Source of the DNA: an uncultured Rikenellaceae bacterium
Lineage (GTDB): Bacteria > Bacteroidota > Bacteroidia > Bacteroidales > Rikenellaceae
Length of the DNA: 64,000 bases
Direction of reading: 5' to 3'
Assembly: GCA_946486375.1 (NCBI GenBank)
Contig: CAMLTW010000002.1
Location: 124,001 to 188,000 of the forward strand
This document shows, piece after piece, positions 36,962-45,490 of this stretch. The translations under genes and the position numbers were made by a program. The notes under the pieces were generated by a model. The model had not been told where the DNA came from and ran no database searches. It saw only the letters and a list, made by a program, of their open reading frames with translations. Each line of letters opens with the position of its first letter. The first letter of the stretch is position 1.

Positions 36962-37483
36962 ATGAAAGAAAGCAGAGCCTCGGTATACGACTGTTGCATT
37001 ATCGAATTGCCGAGGATAGAAAACGAAAAAGGCAACATCACCCCGGTACATGGAGGAATCAATCTGCCTTTCGAGGTGGCCAGGGTATTTTACCTGTACG
37101 ACATTCCTGGCGGGGAGTCGCGGGGAGCGCATGCTCACCGGGAATGTCACCAGTTTCTGATCGCAGCGGGCGGCAGTTTCGAGGTGGTGTTGGACGACGG
37201 CCATACCAAACGGACGGTGACTTTGAACCGGCCCTACTTCGGGTTGCATATTCCTCCGGGCATCTGGGCGGCGGAACAGGGGTTTTCCTCCGGGGCTATC
37301 TGTCTGGTGCTGACGTCTCATGTTTATGATGAGGCGGATTATATCCGTAGTTATGAGGACTTTGAGCAGTGGGTGGAGATACGGAAGGCAACGGATGCAG
37401 AAAATCTGCGGGGGGGGGGTAATATTCTTATAATCAGTGTGTTGTTGCTTGGGTATCGGGAGGCCCTTCGGCGTTGTGCATGA
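36962..37483 (+). CDS. FdtA/QdtA-like sugar 3,4-ketoisomerase, second of three
   Basis: Predicted dTDP-4-oxo-6-deoxyglucose 3,4-ketoisomerase with intact motif YDIPGGESRGAHAHRE (His57, His59), DDG, LNRPYFGLHIPPGIW and DEADYIRSYEDFE. The cupin ends near residue 140; a ~30-residue tail then passes through a run of ten G bases (37410-37419) and a hydrophobic stretch (NILIISVLLLGY), ending in ATGA with the next gene. The tail is not family-like; gaining or losing one G would stop translation within a few codons and break the coupling. Several ATGs exist upstream (36941, 36953); I use 36962, which aligns with the third copy. Confidence 0.82.
   Translation: MKESRASVYDCCIIELPRIENEKGNITPVHGGINLPFEVARVFYLYDIPGGESRGAHAHRECHQFLIAAGGSFEVVLDDGHTKRTVTLNRPYFGLHIPPGIWAAEQGFSSGAICLVLTSHVYDEADYIRSYEDFEQWVEIRKATDAENLRGGGNILIISVLLLGYREALRRCA
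37410..37419 (+). repeat. Homopolymer of ten G within the second cupin gene
   Basis: Ten consecutive G. In the present length the frame reads through to 37483 and overlaps the next start as ATGA. With eleven G the frame meets TAA at once; with nine it meets TAA four codons later. Such tracts mutate by slipped-strand mispairing. It could also be a sequencing-length uncertainty. Confidence 0.8.
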
Positions 37484-37896
37484 AAGGGTCTACTGTTTAC
37501 GATTGCACGGTGATCGAACTGAGCAAGCACCATCACGAGAAAGGGAACATTACGGTCGTGGAAAACGACTTTACGGTACCGTTCGAGGTAAAGCGGGTGT
37601 ATTATCTGTATGATATTCCCGGAGGCGAGTCGCGCGGCGGCCATGCGCACATAGGCTTGCGTCAGTTGCTGGTCGCTGCCGAGGGAAGTTTCAACGTGAG
37701 GGTGGACGACGGGAGGATCAAACGCACCTTCACCCTCAACCGACCTTATCAGGGGCTTTTGATTCCTCCCGGCATCTGGCGGGAACTGGACGATTTCTCT
37801 TCGGGATCGGTCTGTCTGGTACTGGCTTCCCTCCATTACGATGAAGCGGATTACATAAGGGATTATGAGAATTTTCTTAAATACAAGCGGGAATGA
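37480..37896 (+). CDS. FdtA/QdtA-like sugar 3,4-ketoisomerase, third of three
   Basis: A 138-residue cupin with the complete pair His55/His57 in YDIPGGESRGGHAHIG, DDG, LNRPYQGLLIPPGIW and DEADYIRDYENF. It resembles the second copy much more than the first. In the HAH motif the following residues are IGL instead of R-E, so the substrate pocket may differ. It begins in an ATGA overlap with copy two and ends in another (37893-37896) with the transferase gene. Two active copies might yield two 3-keto epimers or simply be a recent duplication. Confidence 0.82.
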   Translation: MKGSTVYDCTVIELSKHHHEKGNITVVENDFTVPFEVKRVYYLYDIPGGESRGGHAHIGLRQLLVAAEGSFNVRVDDGRIKRTFTLNRPYQGLLIPPGIWRELDDFSSGSVCLVLASLHYDEADYIRDYENFLKYKRE

Positions 37897-38414
37897 AAAA
37901 ACTTAAATCCACGCCTATCGCAGAACCGTGGCAGGTGGAGATCATGCGGCATATCTACAACGATAATCTGGATATGCTGGCTACGCGTCCGTTGGAACCC
38001 AACGATTATCATGCCCAGCAGGATTGGTGGAACGCCAATAAAAGTCATCTTCGCGGCTATTTGTATGAACCTCTCGATCGTCCCGGAAAATTTGTCGCTT
38101 TTCTGGTACTGACCGACCGGGGGAGTTTCGATACGCCTATTGTTGCCATCCAGAAAGAAGAATGGGGCGGGGGCTACGGACAGGAAATCATACGGGATTA
38201 TATCGAAAAAGCCAATCGTCCGTTGGCTGGCTCGCAGTTGCAGTCCAACGGAGCCATCTGTCATATCAATCGAAAGGTAGGCTGGCAAATCGTAGGAACC
38301 CGTACGCTGGAAAACGGAGAAATTGTGGATTTGCTGTATCATCCGGGAATAAATCCGCATGTCGAAAACCCGGAAGGAATTCGTGAAACCATTTTAAAAT
38401 ACCACGGATTATGA
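37893..38414 (+). CDS. GNAT-like acyltransferase, candidate amino-sugar N-acyltransferase
   Basis: A 173-residue protein resembling the GNAT acyltransferase fold: a central strand VAFLVLTDRG, a glycine-rich pyrophosphate-binding-like loop EEWGGGYGQEIIRDYI, and a following helix-strand NGAICHINRKVGWQIVGTR. Similarity is at the fold level only. It sits between the ketoisomerase and the ketosynthase genes with ATGA overlaps on both sides, which suggests it acts in the same pathway, transferring an acyl group from CoA or ACP to the 3-amino sugar. Known FdtC/QdtC enzymes instead use hexapeptide-repeat folds, so the role is inference. Confidence 0.6.
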   Translation: MKKLKSTPIAEPWQVEIMRHIYNDNLDMLATRPLEPNDYHAQQDWWNANKSHLRGYLYEPLDRPGKFVAFLVLTDRGSFDTPIVAIQKEEWGGGYGQEIIRDYIEKANRPLAGSQLQSNGAICHINRKVGWQIVGTRTLENGEIVDLLYHPGINPHVENPEGIRETILKYHGL

Positions 38415-39406
38415 GACAGGTTGTCAGAAACGTCAAAATCATAGGTACCGGATCCTATGTTCCGGAAACTGTTTATACCAACAAATACCTGGAAACCATC
38501 ATCCCTACTTCGGACGAATGGATCGTTGCGAATTTGGGTATCCGGGAACGGCACATCGCTGCACCGAACCAGACTACGAGCGATCTGGCGACTGAAGCCG
38601 GTCTTAGAGCGGTGGAAGATGCTGGCCTTTCGGTAGATGATATCGAGCTGCTGATCGTAGCGACGGCGACGGCCGACCGAAAGGCGCCTTCGACAGCCGC
38701 TATCGTGCAGGATAAGATGAAGGCTTACAGGGCTGCGGCTTTCGATATTTCTGCCGTATGCAGCGGATTTCTATTCGCCATGTCGGTAGGTTCCCAGTAC
38801 ATTGCCAGCGGCGTCTATCACAATGTCCTTATCATCGGGGCCGATACGTTTTCCCGGATCGTAGACTGGACGCGCCGTGATGCGGTTTTTTTCGGGGATG
38901 GTGCGGGAGCCGCCGTTCTTTCGGCTGCCAATGTGACGGAAGGATTCCTGGCTTACAGGCTGTATACGGACAGCAGTAACAAGAAATACGGTTTTACCGT
39001 TCCCGCGGGAGGGTCTGAAATCCCCCTCACTCCCGAAGTGCTCAATCAACGGTTGCAGTATTTTCAAATGGACGGGCGGGCCGTTTTCGATTCGGCCACC
39101 CAGGTGCTGCCTCAGGCGATCCATCAGGTGCTGGATGACACGGGGCTGACCATAGACGACATCGATTTGATGATTCCCCATCAGCCCAGCATCAAGATTC
39201 TGAAAAAAACGGCCGAAATCATCGGGCTGCCTTTCGAAAAGGTTATGACCAACATGGATAAATACGCCAATACGTCCGGGGGAACCATTCCCATTCTGCT
39301 CGATGAGGTGAAACGGGAAGGCCGGATCGGGCACGGAGACAAGGTGCTTTTCGCAGCGGTCGGAAGCGGGTGGACGTACGGTGCGGCCATTATCAAATGG
39401 GAATAA
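38411..39406 (+). CDS. FabH-like beta-ketoacyl-ACP synthase III
   Basis: Thiolase-fold condensing enzyme of 331 residues with an intact triad: Cys117 in SAVCSGF, His257 in IPHQPS and Asn287 in YANTSGG. FabH enzymes join an acyl-CoA to malonyl-ACP to give a 3-ketoacyl-ACP. The normal motif set argues for activity. Its place inside a sugar module, overlapping the transferase gene as ATGA and followed by a FabG-like reductase, points to a dedicated short acyl chain for glycan decoration rather than general fatty-acid synthesis (inference). No ACP gene is in the cluster. Confidence 0.9.
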   Translation: MRQVVRNVKIIGTGSYVPETVYTNKYLETIIPTSDEWIVANLGIRERHIAAPNQTTSDLATEAGLRAVEDAGLSVDDIELLIVATATADRKAPSTAAIVQDKMKAYRAAAFDISAVCSGFLFAMSVGSQYIASGVYHNVLIIGADTFSRIVDWTRRDAVFFGDGAGAAVLSAANVTEGFLAYRLYTDSSNKKYGFTVPAGGSEIPLTPEVLNQRLQYFQMDGRAVFDSATQVLPQAIHQVLDDTGLTIDDIDLMIPHQPSIKILKKTAEIIGLPFEKVMTNMDKYANTSGGTIPILLDEVKREGRIGHGDKVLFAAVGSGWTYGAAIIKWE

Positions 39407-39418
39407 GCGAATAAGGAT

Positions 39419-40153
39419 ATGGCTGCGCGAAGACAAACGGTATTCGTTACCGGAGGTGACAAGGGGATCGGACGGGCGATCGTCGAACGCATGGCCTCGC
39501 TGGGCCGGAATGTGGTTTTTACTTATTGTACGAATCGGAGCGGGGCGGAGGAAGTGATGCGTATGTGTCCGGGCGTGACGAGTTATGCATGCGATCTGGC
39601 CGACCGGGAACGGTGCCGGTCGACTGCCGAACAGGTGCTGGAACGTTACGACGGCGTCGATATTCTCGTTAACAACGCAGGGTATGACAGCGACGCCGTT
39701 TTTATGAAAATGCAGGTACAGCAATGGGAAAGGGTACTGGATGTCAACCTGGGAGCCTTATTCGACTTTACGCAGGCATTTGCGGCCGGGATGATCGAAC
39801 GGGGATGGGGACGTATCGTCAACCTGACCTCGATTGCGGGTTTTACGGGAGCCTTCGGAAAAGCGAATTACGCCGCTGCGAAGGCCGGTATAGTCGGCTT
39901 TACCAAATCGTTGGCACTGGAGTTGGGAGGGAAGGGAGTCACGGTCAATGCGGTTGCGCCCGGAGCGGTGCGAACCGATATGTTGATGCGCATTCCCGAC
40001 AAGTACCGGGAGCCCATTCTCCGGAACATACCTGCGGGGCGCTTCGGAGAACCGGAGGAAGTGGCCGACCTGGTGGAGTTCCTTTCCGGCGACAAAGCCG
40101 CATACATCAACGGGCAGACCATTCACATCAACGGAGGCTCTTATCTGCATTAG
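39419..40153 (+). CDS. FabG-like 3-ketoacyl reductase (SDR)
   Basis: Classical short-chain dehydrogenase of 244 residues with TGGDKGIG at 11-18 (cofactor), NNAG at 85-88 and the catalytic Ser138, Tyr151, Lys155 in YAAAKAG. Sequence and length fit FabG, which makes (R)-3-hydroxyacyl-ACP with NADPH. It follows the ketosynthase by 12 nt and precedes the crotonase by 3 nt. In this setting it would reduce the ketoacyl product; a sugar substrate is possible but less likely given the neighbours. Confidence 0.87.
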   Translation: MAARRQTVFVTGGDKGIGRAIVERMASLGRNVVFTYCTNRSGAEEVMRMCPGVTSYACDLADRERCRSTAEQVLERYDGVDILVNNAGYDSDAVFMKMQVQQWERVLDVNLGALFDFTQAFAAGMIERGWGRIVNLTSIAGFTGAFGKANYAAAKAGIVGFTKSLALELGGKGVTVNAVAPGAVRTDMLMRIPDKYREPILRNIPAGRFGEPEEVADLVEFLSGDKAAYINGQTIHINGGSYLH

Positions 40154-40156
40154 AGG

Positions 40157-40873
40157 ATGATTCACATACAGGCGGAAGATTCGATCCTTAAGCTGACCAT
40201 GCATTCGCCGCGGGGGAATATGCTTGACGGCGACGATATCGCGTGTTTATTGGAACAGACCGAACGGGCGGCGAGCGCGGAAAACATCAAAGGGGTCCTG
40301 CTGACCGGGAGCGGGAGCAGTTTCGCTGCCGGATTGAACCTGCAAAGCGTCGGAAACAGGGAAGAAGATATAGAAGACTTCTTTCATGCCTTCGAGGTTT
40401 TGCTTTACCGGCTTTTTACATTGCCCAAACCGGTGGTGGCAGCCGTCAACGGTCATTCCATCGGCGGGGGCTTGTTGTTGCAATGCTGCGCCGACTGGAT
40501 ATGCATAAGCGATAGTCCCAAAATTAAAATCGGTTTGCCGGAAGTCAATTTGGGTTTGACGGTCGACGGTTTTATGTGGAGTCTGCTGAAGCATTGCGTC
40601 GTATCGAACAAAAAACTGGACGCGATGTTATTGAGCGGAGAATACCTGAATACCGCACAAGTGCTTCAGACCGGATTCGTCGATGCGATAGGAAATCCCG
40701 AAAGCCTTCTGACGCAGGCTGAAAAACAGGCGCATGCGTTGGTCGGTAAACCTGCGGAAGCTTTTGCAATAACCAAAAAATGTACGCGTGCATTTACCGG
40801 AAGACGCCTTCTGGCTGCTTTGGAGGAAAAAAGTTATCGGATTTTTACTGCCCTGCTTTTGAAAAAGAACTGA
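40157..40873 (+). CDS. Crotonase-fold protein with one catalytic Glu missing
   Basis: Enoyl-CoA hydratase/isomerase family, 238 residues. The oxyanion-hole stretch [11 protein letters not shown] is present, and the conserved Glu in GLPEV (Glu129, equal to Glu164 of rat enoyl-CoA hydratase) is kept. The residue equal to Glu144 is Leu107 (GGGLLL instead of GGGCEL). Hydration needs both acids, so an isomerase, thioesterase or other reaction is more likely, or a changed activity. Packed between the SDR and the aminotransferase with gaps of 3 and 1 nt, so it should be part of the pathway. Confidence 0.8.
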   Translation: MIHIQAEDSILKLTMHSPRGNMLDGDDIACLLEQTERAASAENIKGVLLTGSGSSFAAGLNLQSVGNREEDIEDFFHAFEVLLYRLFTLPKPVVAAVNGHSIGGGLLLQCCADWICISDSPKIKIGLPEVNLGLTVDGFMWSLLKHCVVSNKKLDAMLLSGEYLNTAQVLQTGFVDAIGNPESLLTQAEKQAHALVGKPAEAFAITKKCTRAFTGRRLLAALEEKSYRIFTALLLKKN

Positions 40874-40874
40874 C

Positions 40875-41972
40875 ATGATAAAATTTCTGGATTTACAACA
40901 GATCAATGCGCAGTACCGGCAGGAGTTGCTGGATGCGGCGCAGGAAGTGATCGATAGCGGCTGGTACCTGCAGGGCGAGCGGAACCGGCGGTTCGAAGAG
41001 GCGCTTGCAGAGTTTACGGGTTCGCCTCATGTGGTGTTGGTGGGCAACGGACTGGATGCATTGCGACTGATCCTGCGGGCATACAAGGAACTGGGCGTAA
41101 TGAAAGACGGAGACGAGATCATCGTTCCGGCGAACACTTATATCGCCACCATTCTGGCTATTACGGACAATCGATTGATACCGGTGTTGGTGGAGCCGGA
41201 TATCCGTACTTATAATCTGGATATATCACGGATTGAAGAAGCGATTACTCCCCGTACGCGGGGTGTAATGGTGGTGCATTTGTACGGAAAGGCCTGCTGG
41301 AGCGACGAGTTGGAAAAACTGGCCCGGAAGTACGATCTGAAATTGATGGAGGATAATGCGCAGGCGATCGGTGCCCGGTGGCGTGGCATCCGGACGGGGA
41401 ATCTGGGTGATGCGGCGGGATTCAGTTTTTATCCCGGTAAGAATCTGGGCGCGCTGGGAGACAGCGGTGCTGTGGCGACCCGGGATCCGGAAGTGGCGAA
41501 GACTGTCCGAGCGTTGGCCAATTATGGTTCGGAGCGGAAGTATGTGAATATGTATCGGGGCCTGAACAGCCGGATGGACGAGTTGCAGGCGGCTTTTCTG
41601 ACGGTCAAACTCAAATACATCGACCGGGAGAACGAAATGCGTTGTCGGATCGCGGGAAAATATTTGGAGGGAATCGACAACCCTAAAATCGTATTGCCTG
41701 AAGCGGGTGAAGCAGAAGAGCATGTGTTCCACATCTTCGCTGTCCGGTGCGGAGATCGGGACGGATTGCAAAAATACTTGTCCGAAAACGGAGTGCAGAC
41801 GCTCATCCATTACCCGATTCCTCCCCACAAGCAGATGTGTTACCGGGAATGGAACGACCTGTCGTTTCCGGTGACGGAGCGTATCCACCATGAGGTGCTG
41901 AGCCTGCCGATGAGTCCGGTCATGACCGACGAAGAGGCGGAGAAAGTGGTGGCATTGCTAAATGCCTACTGA
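40875..41972 (+). CDS. DegT/DnrJ/EryC1-family sugar aminotransferase
   Basis: PLP-dependent aminotransferase of 365 residues acting on keto-sugar nucleotides. It has the family opening [30 protein letters not shown], Asp160 in [10 protein letters not shown] and the PLP Lys189 in [14 protein letters not shown]. The best-known relatives acting with FdtA/QdtA are FdtB/QdtB, which make dTDP-3-amino-3,6-dideoxyhexose from the 3-keto sugar. It starts 1 nt after the crotonase stop. The dTDP-glucose synthesis genes (rmlA/rmlB) are not in the window. Confidence 0.88.
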   Translation: MIKFLDLQQINAQYRQELLDAAQEVIDSGWYLQGERNRRFEEALAEFTGSPHVVLVGNGLDALRLILRAYKELGVMKDGDEIIVPANTYIATILAITDNRLIPVLVEPDIRTYNLDISRIEEAITPRTRGVMVVHLYGKACWSDELEKLARKYDLKLMEDNAQAIGARWRGIRTGNLGDAAGFSFYPGKNLGALGDSGAVATRDPEVAKTVRALANYGSERKYVNMYRGLNSRMDELQAAFLTVKLKYIDRENEMRCRIAGKYLEGIDNPKIVLPEAGEAEEHVFHIFAVRCGDRDGLQKYLSENGVQTLIHYPIPPHKQMCYREWNDLSFPVTERIHHEVLSLPMSPVMTDEEAEKVVALLNAY

Positions 41973-42060
41973 GATAAATATGTGGTCATGGTGCTTGATC
42001 TGCTTTTTCTTGTTTTATTTACCGGGTGAGTTTTAAAACGGTTTCAATTACAGGTAGGTC

Positions 42061-43359
42061 TTGATTGCTCGTGTTTCTCGTATTCTTTCCCGTGTCGCGA
42101 ATGCGGATATCGTCCGGGTCTTTTCGCTGACGGCGGTCTCCACCTTGGTCAAGATGCTTGCAGGATTCGTAAGCATCAAGGTGATCGCAGTCATCCTGGG
42201 ACCCGACGGCCTGGCCCTGATCGGCCAGCTCAATAATTTTTCCACCATCATCATGGCGGTCGCATCGGTAGGAATCAACAACGGCATTACGAAATACGTG
42301 GCGGAATACAAGGCCAATCCTTCCGCCTTTAAAAACTTCGTTTCGACGGCCTATCGGATTACCATTGTCGGATCGGTCGTAAGCGGCTTGTTCATGATCT
42401 GTTTTCCGGGCTGGCTGGGGCGGGTGCTGTTCAAGACGACGGTTTACGATTATGTATTTGTCATATTCGGAATCACAATTATTTTTTATGCGGTAAACAA
42501 CCTGCTTTTGTCCGTCGTGAACGGGTTGAAGCAGTTCAAGCGGTTTGTCTGGATCAGTATAGCCAATTCCGTAGGGGGACTTATCTATACCATTCTGTTT
42601 GTCTGGTCGCTGGGTCTTCGGGGCGCTTTGATTAGTTTCGTAACCTACCAGAGTGTTTCGTTGCTCATCACCGCCTTTATGCTTCGCCGTTCCGAATGGT
42701 TTCGTTGGAACAATTTCAGGGAGCGCTTTTCCGCACCGGTAGCCCGGAAATACATGCAATATACGTTGATGACGCTGGTTTCCATTTCGGTCGTGCCGGT
42801 TTCCCAACTTATTTTGCGCGGTTACGTGATGACCCACATTTCGGAATTGCAGGCGGGTTGGTGGGAAGCGATGAACCGGTTATCGAACATGTATCTAATA
42901 GTAATTACTTCTTCATTTGGCATTTATTACCTGCCGCGCCTGTCTGAGCTTCAAACCAGGACGGAACTTCGGCGGGAGATACTGAAAGCGTATGGCGTTA
43001 TCATTCCTGCTTTGGTCGCAGGGTTTATCTTGATTTATTTGTGCCGGATGACTGTTATTCGCATCCTTTTCACACCCGAATTCTATCCGATGGAACAGCT
43101 ATTTGCCTGGCAGTTGTCCGGCGATCTTTTCAAAATAGGAAGCTGGTTGCTGGCTTTTTTGATGCTCGCCAAATCACGCACCTTAGCTTTCATTTCCACT
43201 GAAATTATATTTTCCGGAATTTATGTAGGGTTGGGTTTATTTTTAATCCATTTGAACGGGATAGTGGGGCTGGTGCAGTCCTATCTGGTCAACTACATTT
43301 TGTATATGGGGTGTATGGTGGTTCTGTTTCGTAAAATATTGTTCGTTCGGGAAAGATGA
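42061..43359 (+). CDS. Wzx-type polysaccharide flippase
   Basis: Integral membrane protein of 432 residues with 12 or so transmembrane segments, of the MOP/O-antigen translocase family. The N-terminus LTAVSTLVKMLAGFVSIKVI and the following GPDGLALIGQLNNFS match the O-antigen translocase group. It moves lipid-linked repeat units across the inner membrane. A TAG stop lies two codons above, so translation must begin at TTG 42061 or later; the TTG has AGGTAGG-like purines before it. It overlaps the next gene by ATGA (43356-43359). Confidence 0.85.
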   Translation: MIARVSRILSRVANADIVRVFSLTAVSTLVKMLAGFVSIKVIAVILGPDGLALIGQLNNFSTIIMAVASVGINNGITKYVAEYKANPSAFKNFVSTAYRITIVGSVVSGLFMICFPGWLGRVLFKTTVYDYVFVIFGITIIFYAVNNLLLSVVNGLKQFKRFVWISIANSVGGLIYTILFVWSLGLRGALISFVTYQSVSLLITAFMLRRSEWFRWNNFRERFSAPVARKYMQYTLMTLVSISVVPVSQLILRGYVMTHISELQAGWWEAMNRLSNMYLIVITSSFGIYYLPRLSELQTRTELRREILKAYGVIIPALVAGFILIYLCRMTVIRILFTPEFYPMEQLFAWQLSGDLFKIGSWLLAFLMLAKSRTLAFISTEIIFSGIYVGLGLFLIHLNGIVGLVQSYLVNYILYMGCMVVLFRKILFVRER

Positions 43360-44942
43360 AATCGGGTTCTTTATTTGGCAACGATATAAGACTGGAGGAT
43401 ATAAAGGGAGCATACGAGAAGATCAAGCGGAGGGCCCTACTTGCTCTGGAAGCGGGGGAAACGGAGCGATCTATTCAGGAATTGGAATGTGCGGCCCGGA
43501 CAGCCTATCAATTCAATTTTATATATGCCGATTCGGAAGCGGAAGAGATTCTTCGGGGTATAAGCAAAAAACTTTTTCCTACGGTTTCGACTTTTGTGCC
43601 TCGTACGGATCGTTACGTGTTTTACGATTCTTTCGGCAAGGAAAACAGGAATCTGACTCAGCAGTATATACGTGCTCTGATGCAATTGGGTTATGAGTTC
43701 TTATATGTGTTCGAGCGAAAAGATCCTCGTTATTCACAGACTATCGAAAGCGATTTGGAAGGATATTCTAAAGCGGAGATTTTTGAACTCGACAGTTCCT
43801 TGCCTTCGTCCGAACAAGCTTGTCAATTGTATCAGCGGCTCGTAGAATATGCTCCTTCCAAAGCATTGTTGCAGTTGCTTCCCTGGGCGGTTGTGGCATT
43901 GGCGGTATTTTATGCGCTTCCTCAAGTCACCAAGTATAATATTAATCTGACGGATCATGCTTTCTGGTTGGGAAATGAGTGTTTGGATTATAATCTGGAA
44001 TTTCGCGATTACGGGTGCACGGTTTCTCTCGAGAAACGGAAACTGAAAGAAGAACAGTTGCTGCTTTTACCTTATTATCCGGTTATCAACAGAAAACGGT
44101 TTGAGGGATTTCCCAAGGAAGTAACCCCGGACAAAGTCTTGATTTTTTCAGGAGGCGCTTTCTATAAGATTTACGGGGAGAAAGGAATTTATTTCGATCT
44201 GGTTGCAAGGCTGCTGGAGGAAAATCCTTCTTCCGTATTGCTATATGCAGGCGATGGAGACCGGAAACCCATGGAACGGTTTATCCGAAAGCATCATTTT
44301 GAACACCGGGTTTTCCTGTTAGGTAACCGGAGAGATATCAACGAAGTATTTGCGGCGGCTGATATTTACCTTGGAACATATCCGTTTACGGGAGGCCTGA
44401 TGTCTCAATATGCCGCTGTTAATGGTAAACCGATTCTCGCTTATTCGTCTCTGGAATTTGCAACTAACTTTGTGGAAGGGATTGTGTGCCATAATAAACC
44501 ATTACAGATAACCCATACCGATTTGGAATTGTTTTTTGCATACGGACGATGTCTGTGTGAAGATGCGGAGTTCAGGAAGGCGGAAGGGGAAAAGTTACGG
44601 AGATGCGTGATATCTCCGGAAGAATTCGCTGTGGAGCTACGGGACGTTTTGCAAAAAAACGTTTCTTCCCGCGTGTGGAAGCCTGAAAAAATTGATTATG
44701 AAAAATTCCACGGTTTATACGTGGAAGTGGAGAACCGGTTTCAATATACTTGGAAGCTGATGCTTTTACGGAAATATAAGTTACGGATGTTAACTTATTT
44801 TCCACGGTTGTTTGTCATGTTGCTTCCTAGGCTAGTCCATGCTTGCTTTCGGAGATCGCTTGCATTTTGCAAAAAGATGGAGAAATTCGTCAAGCGGAGT
44901 TTATTTTTTATGGGCAGTTGGGGCCTACGTTTATTGTCCTAA
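43356..44942 (+). CDS. GT-B glycosyltransferase-like protein
   Basis: A 528-residue protein. The C-terminal half (about 250-400) resembles a GT4/GT-B nucleotide-sugar domain: LIFSGGAFYKIYGEKG, SVLLYAGDGDRKP, RVFLLGNRRDINEVFAAADI and YLGTYPFTGGLMSQYAAVNG. The N-terminal ~130 residues form a helical region followed by an Asp-rich first Rossmann half. Two hydrophobic basic segments at the C-terminus (LRMLTYFPRLFVMLLPRLV) may associate with the membrane. Sugar donor unknown. The base composition is less GC rich than the housekeeping genes around the locus. Confidence 0.72.
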   Translation: MKSGSLFGNDIRLEDIKGAYEKIKRRALLALEAGETERSIQELECAARTAYQFNFIYADSEAEEILRGISKKLFPTVSTFVPRTDRYVFYDSFGKENRNLTQQYIRALMQLGYEFLYVFERKDPRYSQTIESDLEGYSKAEIFELDSSLPSSEQACQLYQRLVEYAPSKALLQLLPWAVVALAVFYALPQVTKYNINLTDHAFWLGNECLDYNLEFRDYGCTVSLEKRKLKEEQLLLLPYYPVINRKRFEGFPKEVTPDKVLIFSGGAFYKIYGEKGIYFDLVARLLEENPSSVLLYAGDGDRKPMERFIRKHHFEHRVFLLGNRRDINEVFAAADIYLGTYPFTGGLMSQYAAVNGKPILAYSSLEFATNFVEGIVCHNKPLQITHTDLELFFAYGRCLCEDAEFRKAEGEKLRRCVISPEEFAVELRDVLQKNVSSRVWKPEKIDYEKFHGLYVEVENRFQYTWKLMLLRKYKLRMLTYFPRLFVMLLPRLVHACFRRSLAFCKKMEKFVKRSLFFMGSWGLRLLS

Positions 44943-44952
44943 TTTGCATTAA

Positions 44953-45490
44953 AATTAAGTCCCGTCATCCACGCTTTGTATAGTGGTTAGCCGCAGTTTT
45001 CATTCCTTCGGAAAAGGATGCGCATATAGTATGTCCGGCCAAATTATTAGGAACGAAATATATTTCTGTTGGAAAGACCATCGGGAAGAACGCGGTAATT
45101 ACTGCTTGGGATAGATATGAGGCTGATCGTTTCTGTCCGAGGATAGCCTTGATGACGGTATGTGTATTGGAGAATCTTTCCCATATCAGCAATACGTAGA
45201 ATCGTATTTATATTGACCGGCCGGTGGTTGACGGTAGTTGATAACGGTCATGGCAGGACGGATGCTAAGGGACTGGATATTCCTCCTGTTCATAGGCCAT
45301 TGATTCTAAAGGAAGTATAATTATTAGCGATAAAGTTACTGTGCTTGCAGGTGTAACTCTTGGTAAATATAGTGTCGTACGTGCTAATTGCGTAATAAAT
45401 AAAAATGTTCCGCCCAACCCTATTATTTGTAGAATATCAGCTAAAATAGCAAGAAATGTAAACACTTCTTATAGAACAGTGGAAGAATGA
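44953..45490 (+). pseudogene. Decayed hexapeptide-repeat acyltransferase
   Basis: No intact frame, but three frames together spell a hexapeptide (left-handed beta-helix) acyltransferase of the WbbJ/colanic-acid type. Frame 45002 gives YISVGKTIGKNAVITAWDRY and LENLSHISNT, then stops at TAG 45197 and TGA 45239. Another frame gives VDNGHGRTDAKGLDIPPVHR and PLILK. A third gives ISDKVTVLAGVTLGKYSVVR and NVPPN before TGA at 45488-45490. At least two frameshifts and two or three in-frame stops separate them. The decayed gene still ends in an ATGA with the next gene, so it was once coupled to it. Confidence 0.75.

Noticed and set aside
42019..42837. Minus-strand frame opposite the flippase gene
   Set aside because: Polar antisense reading of membrane-protein codons; no start or partner.
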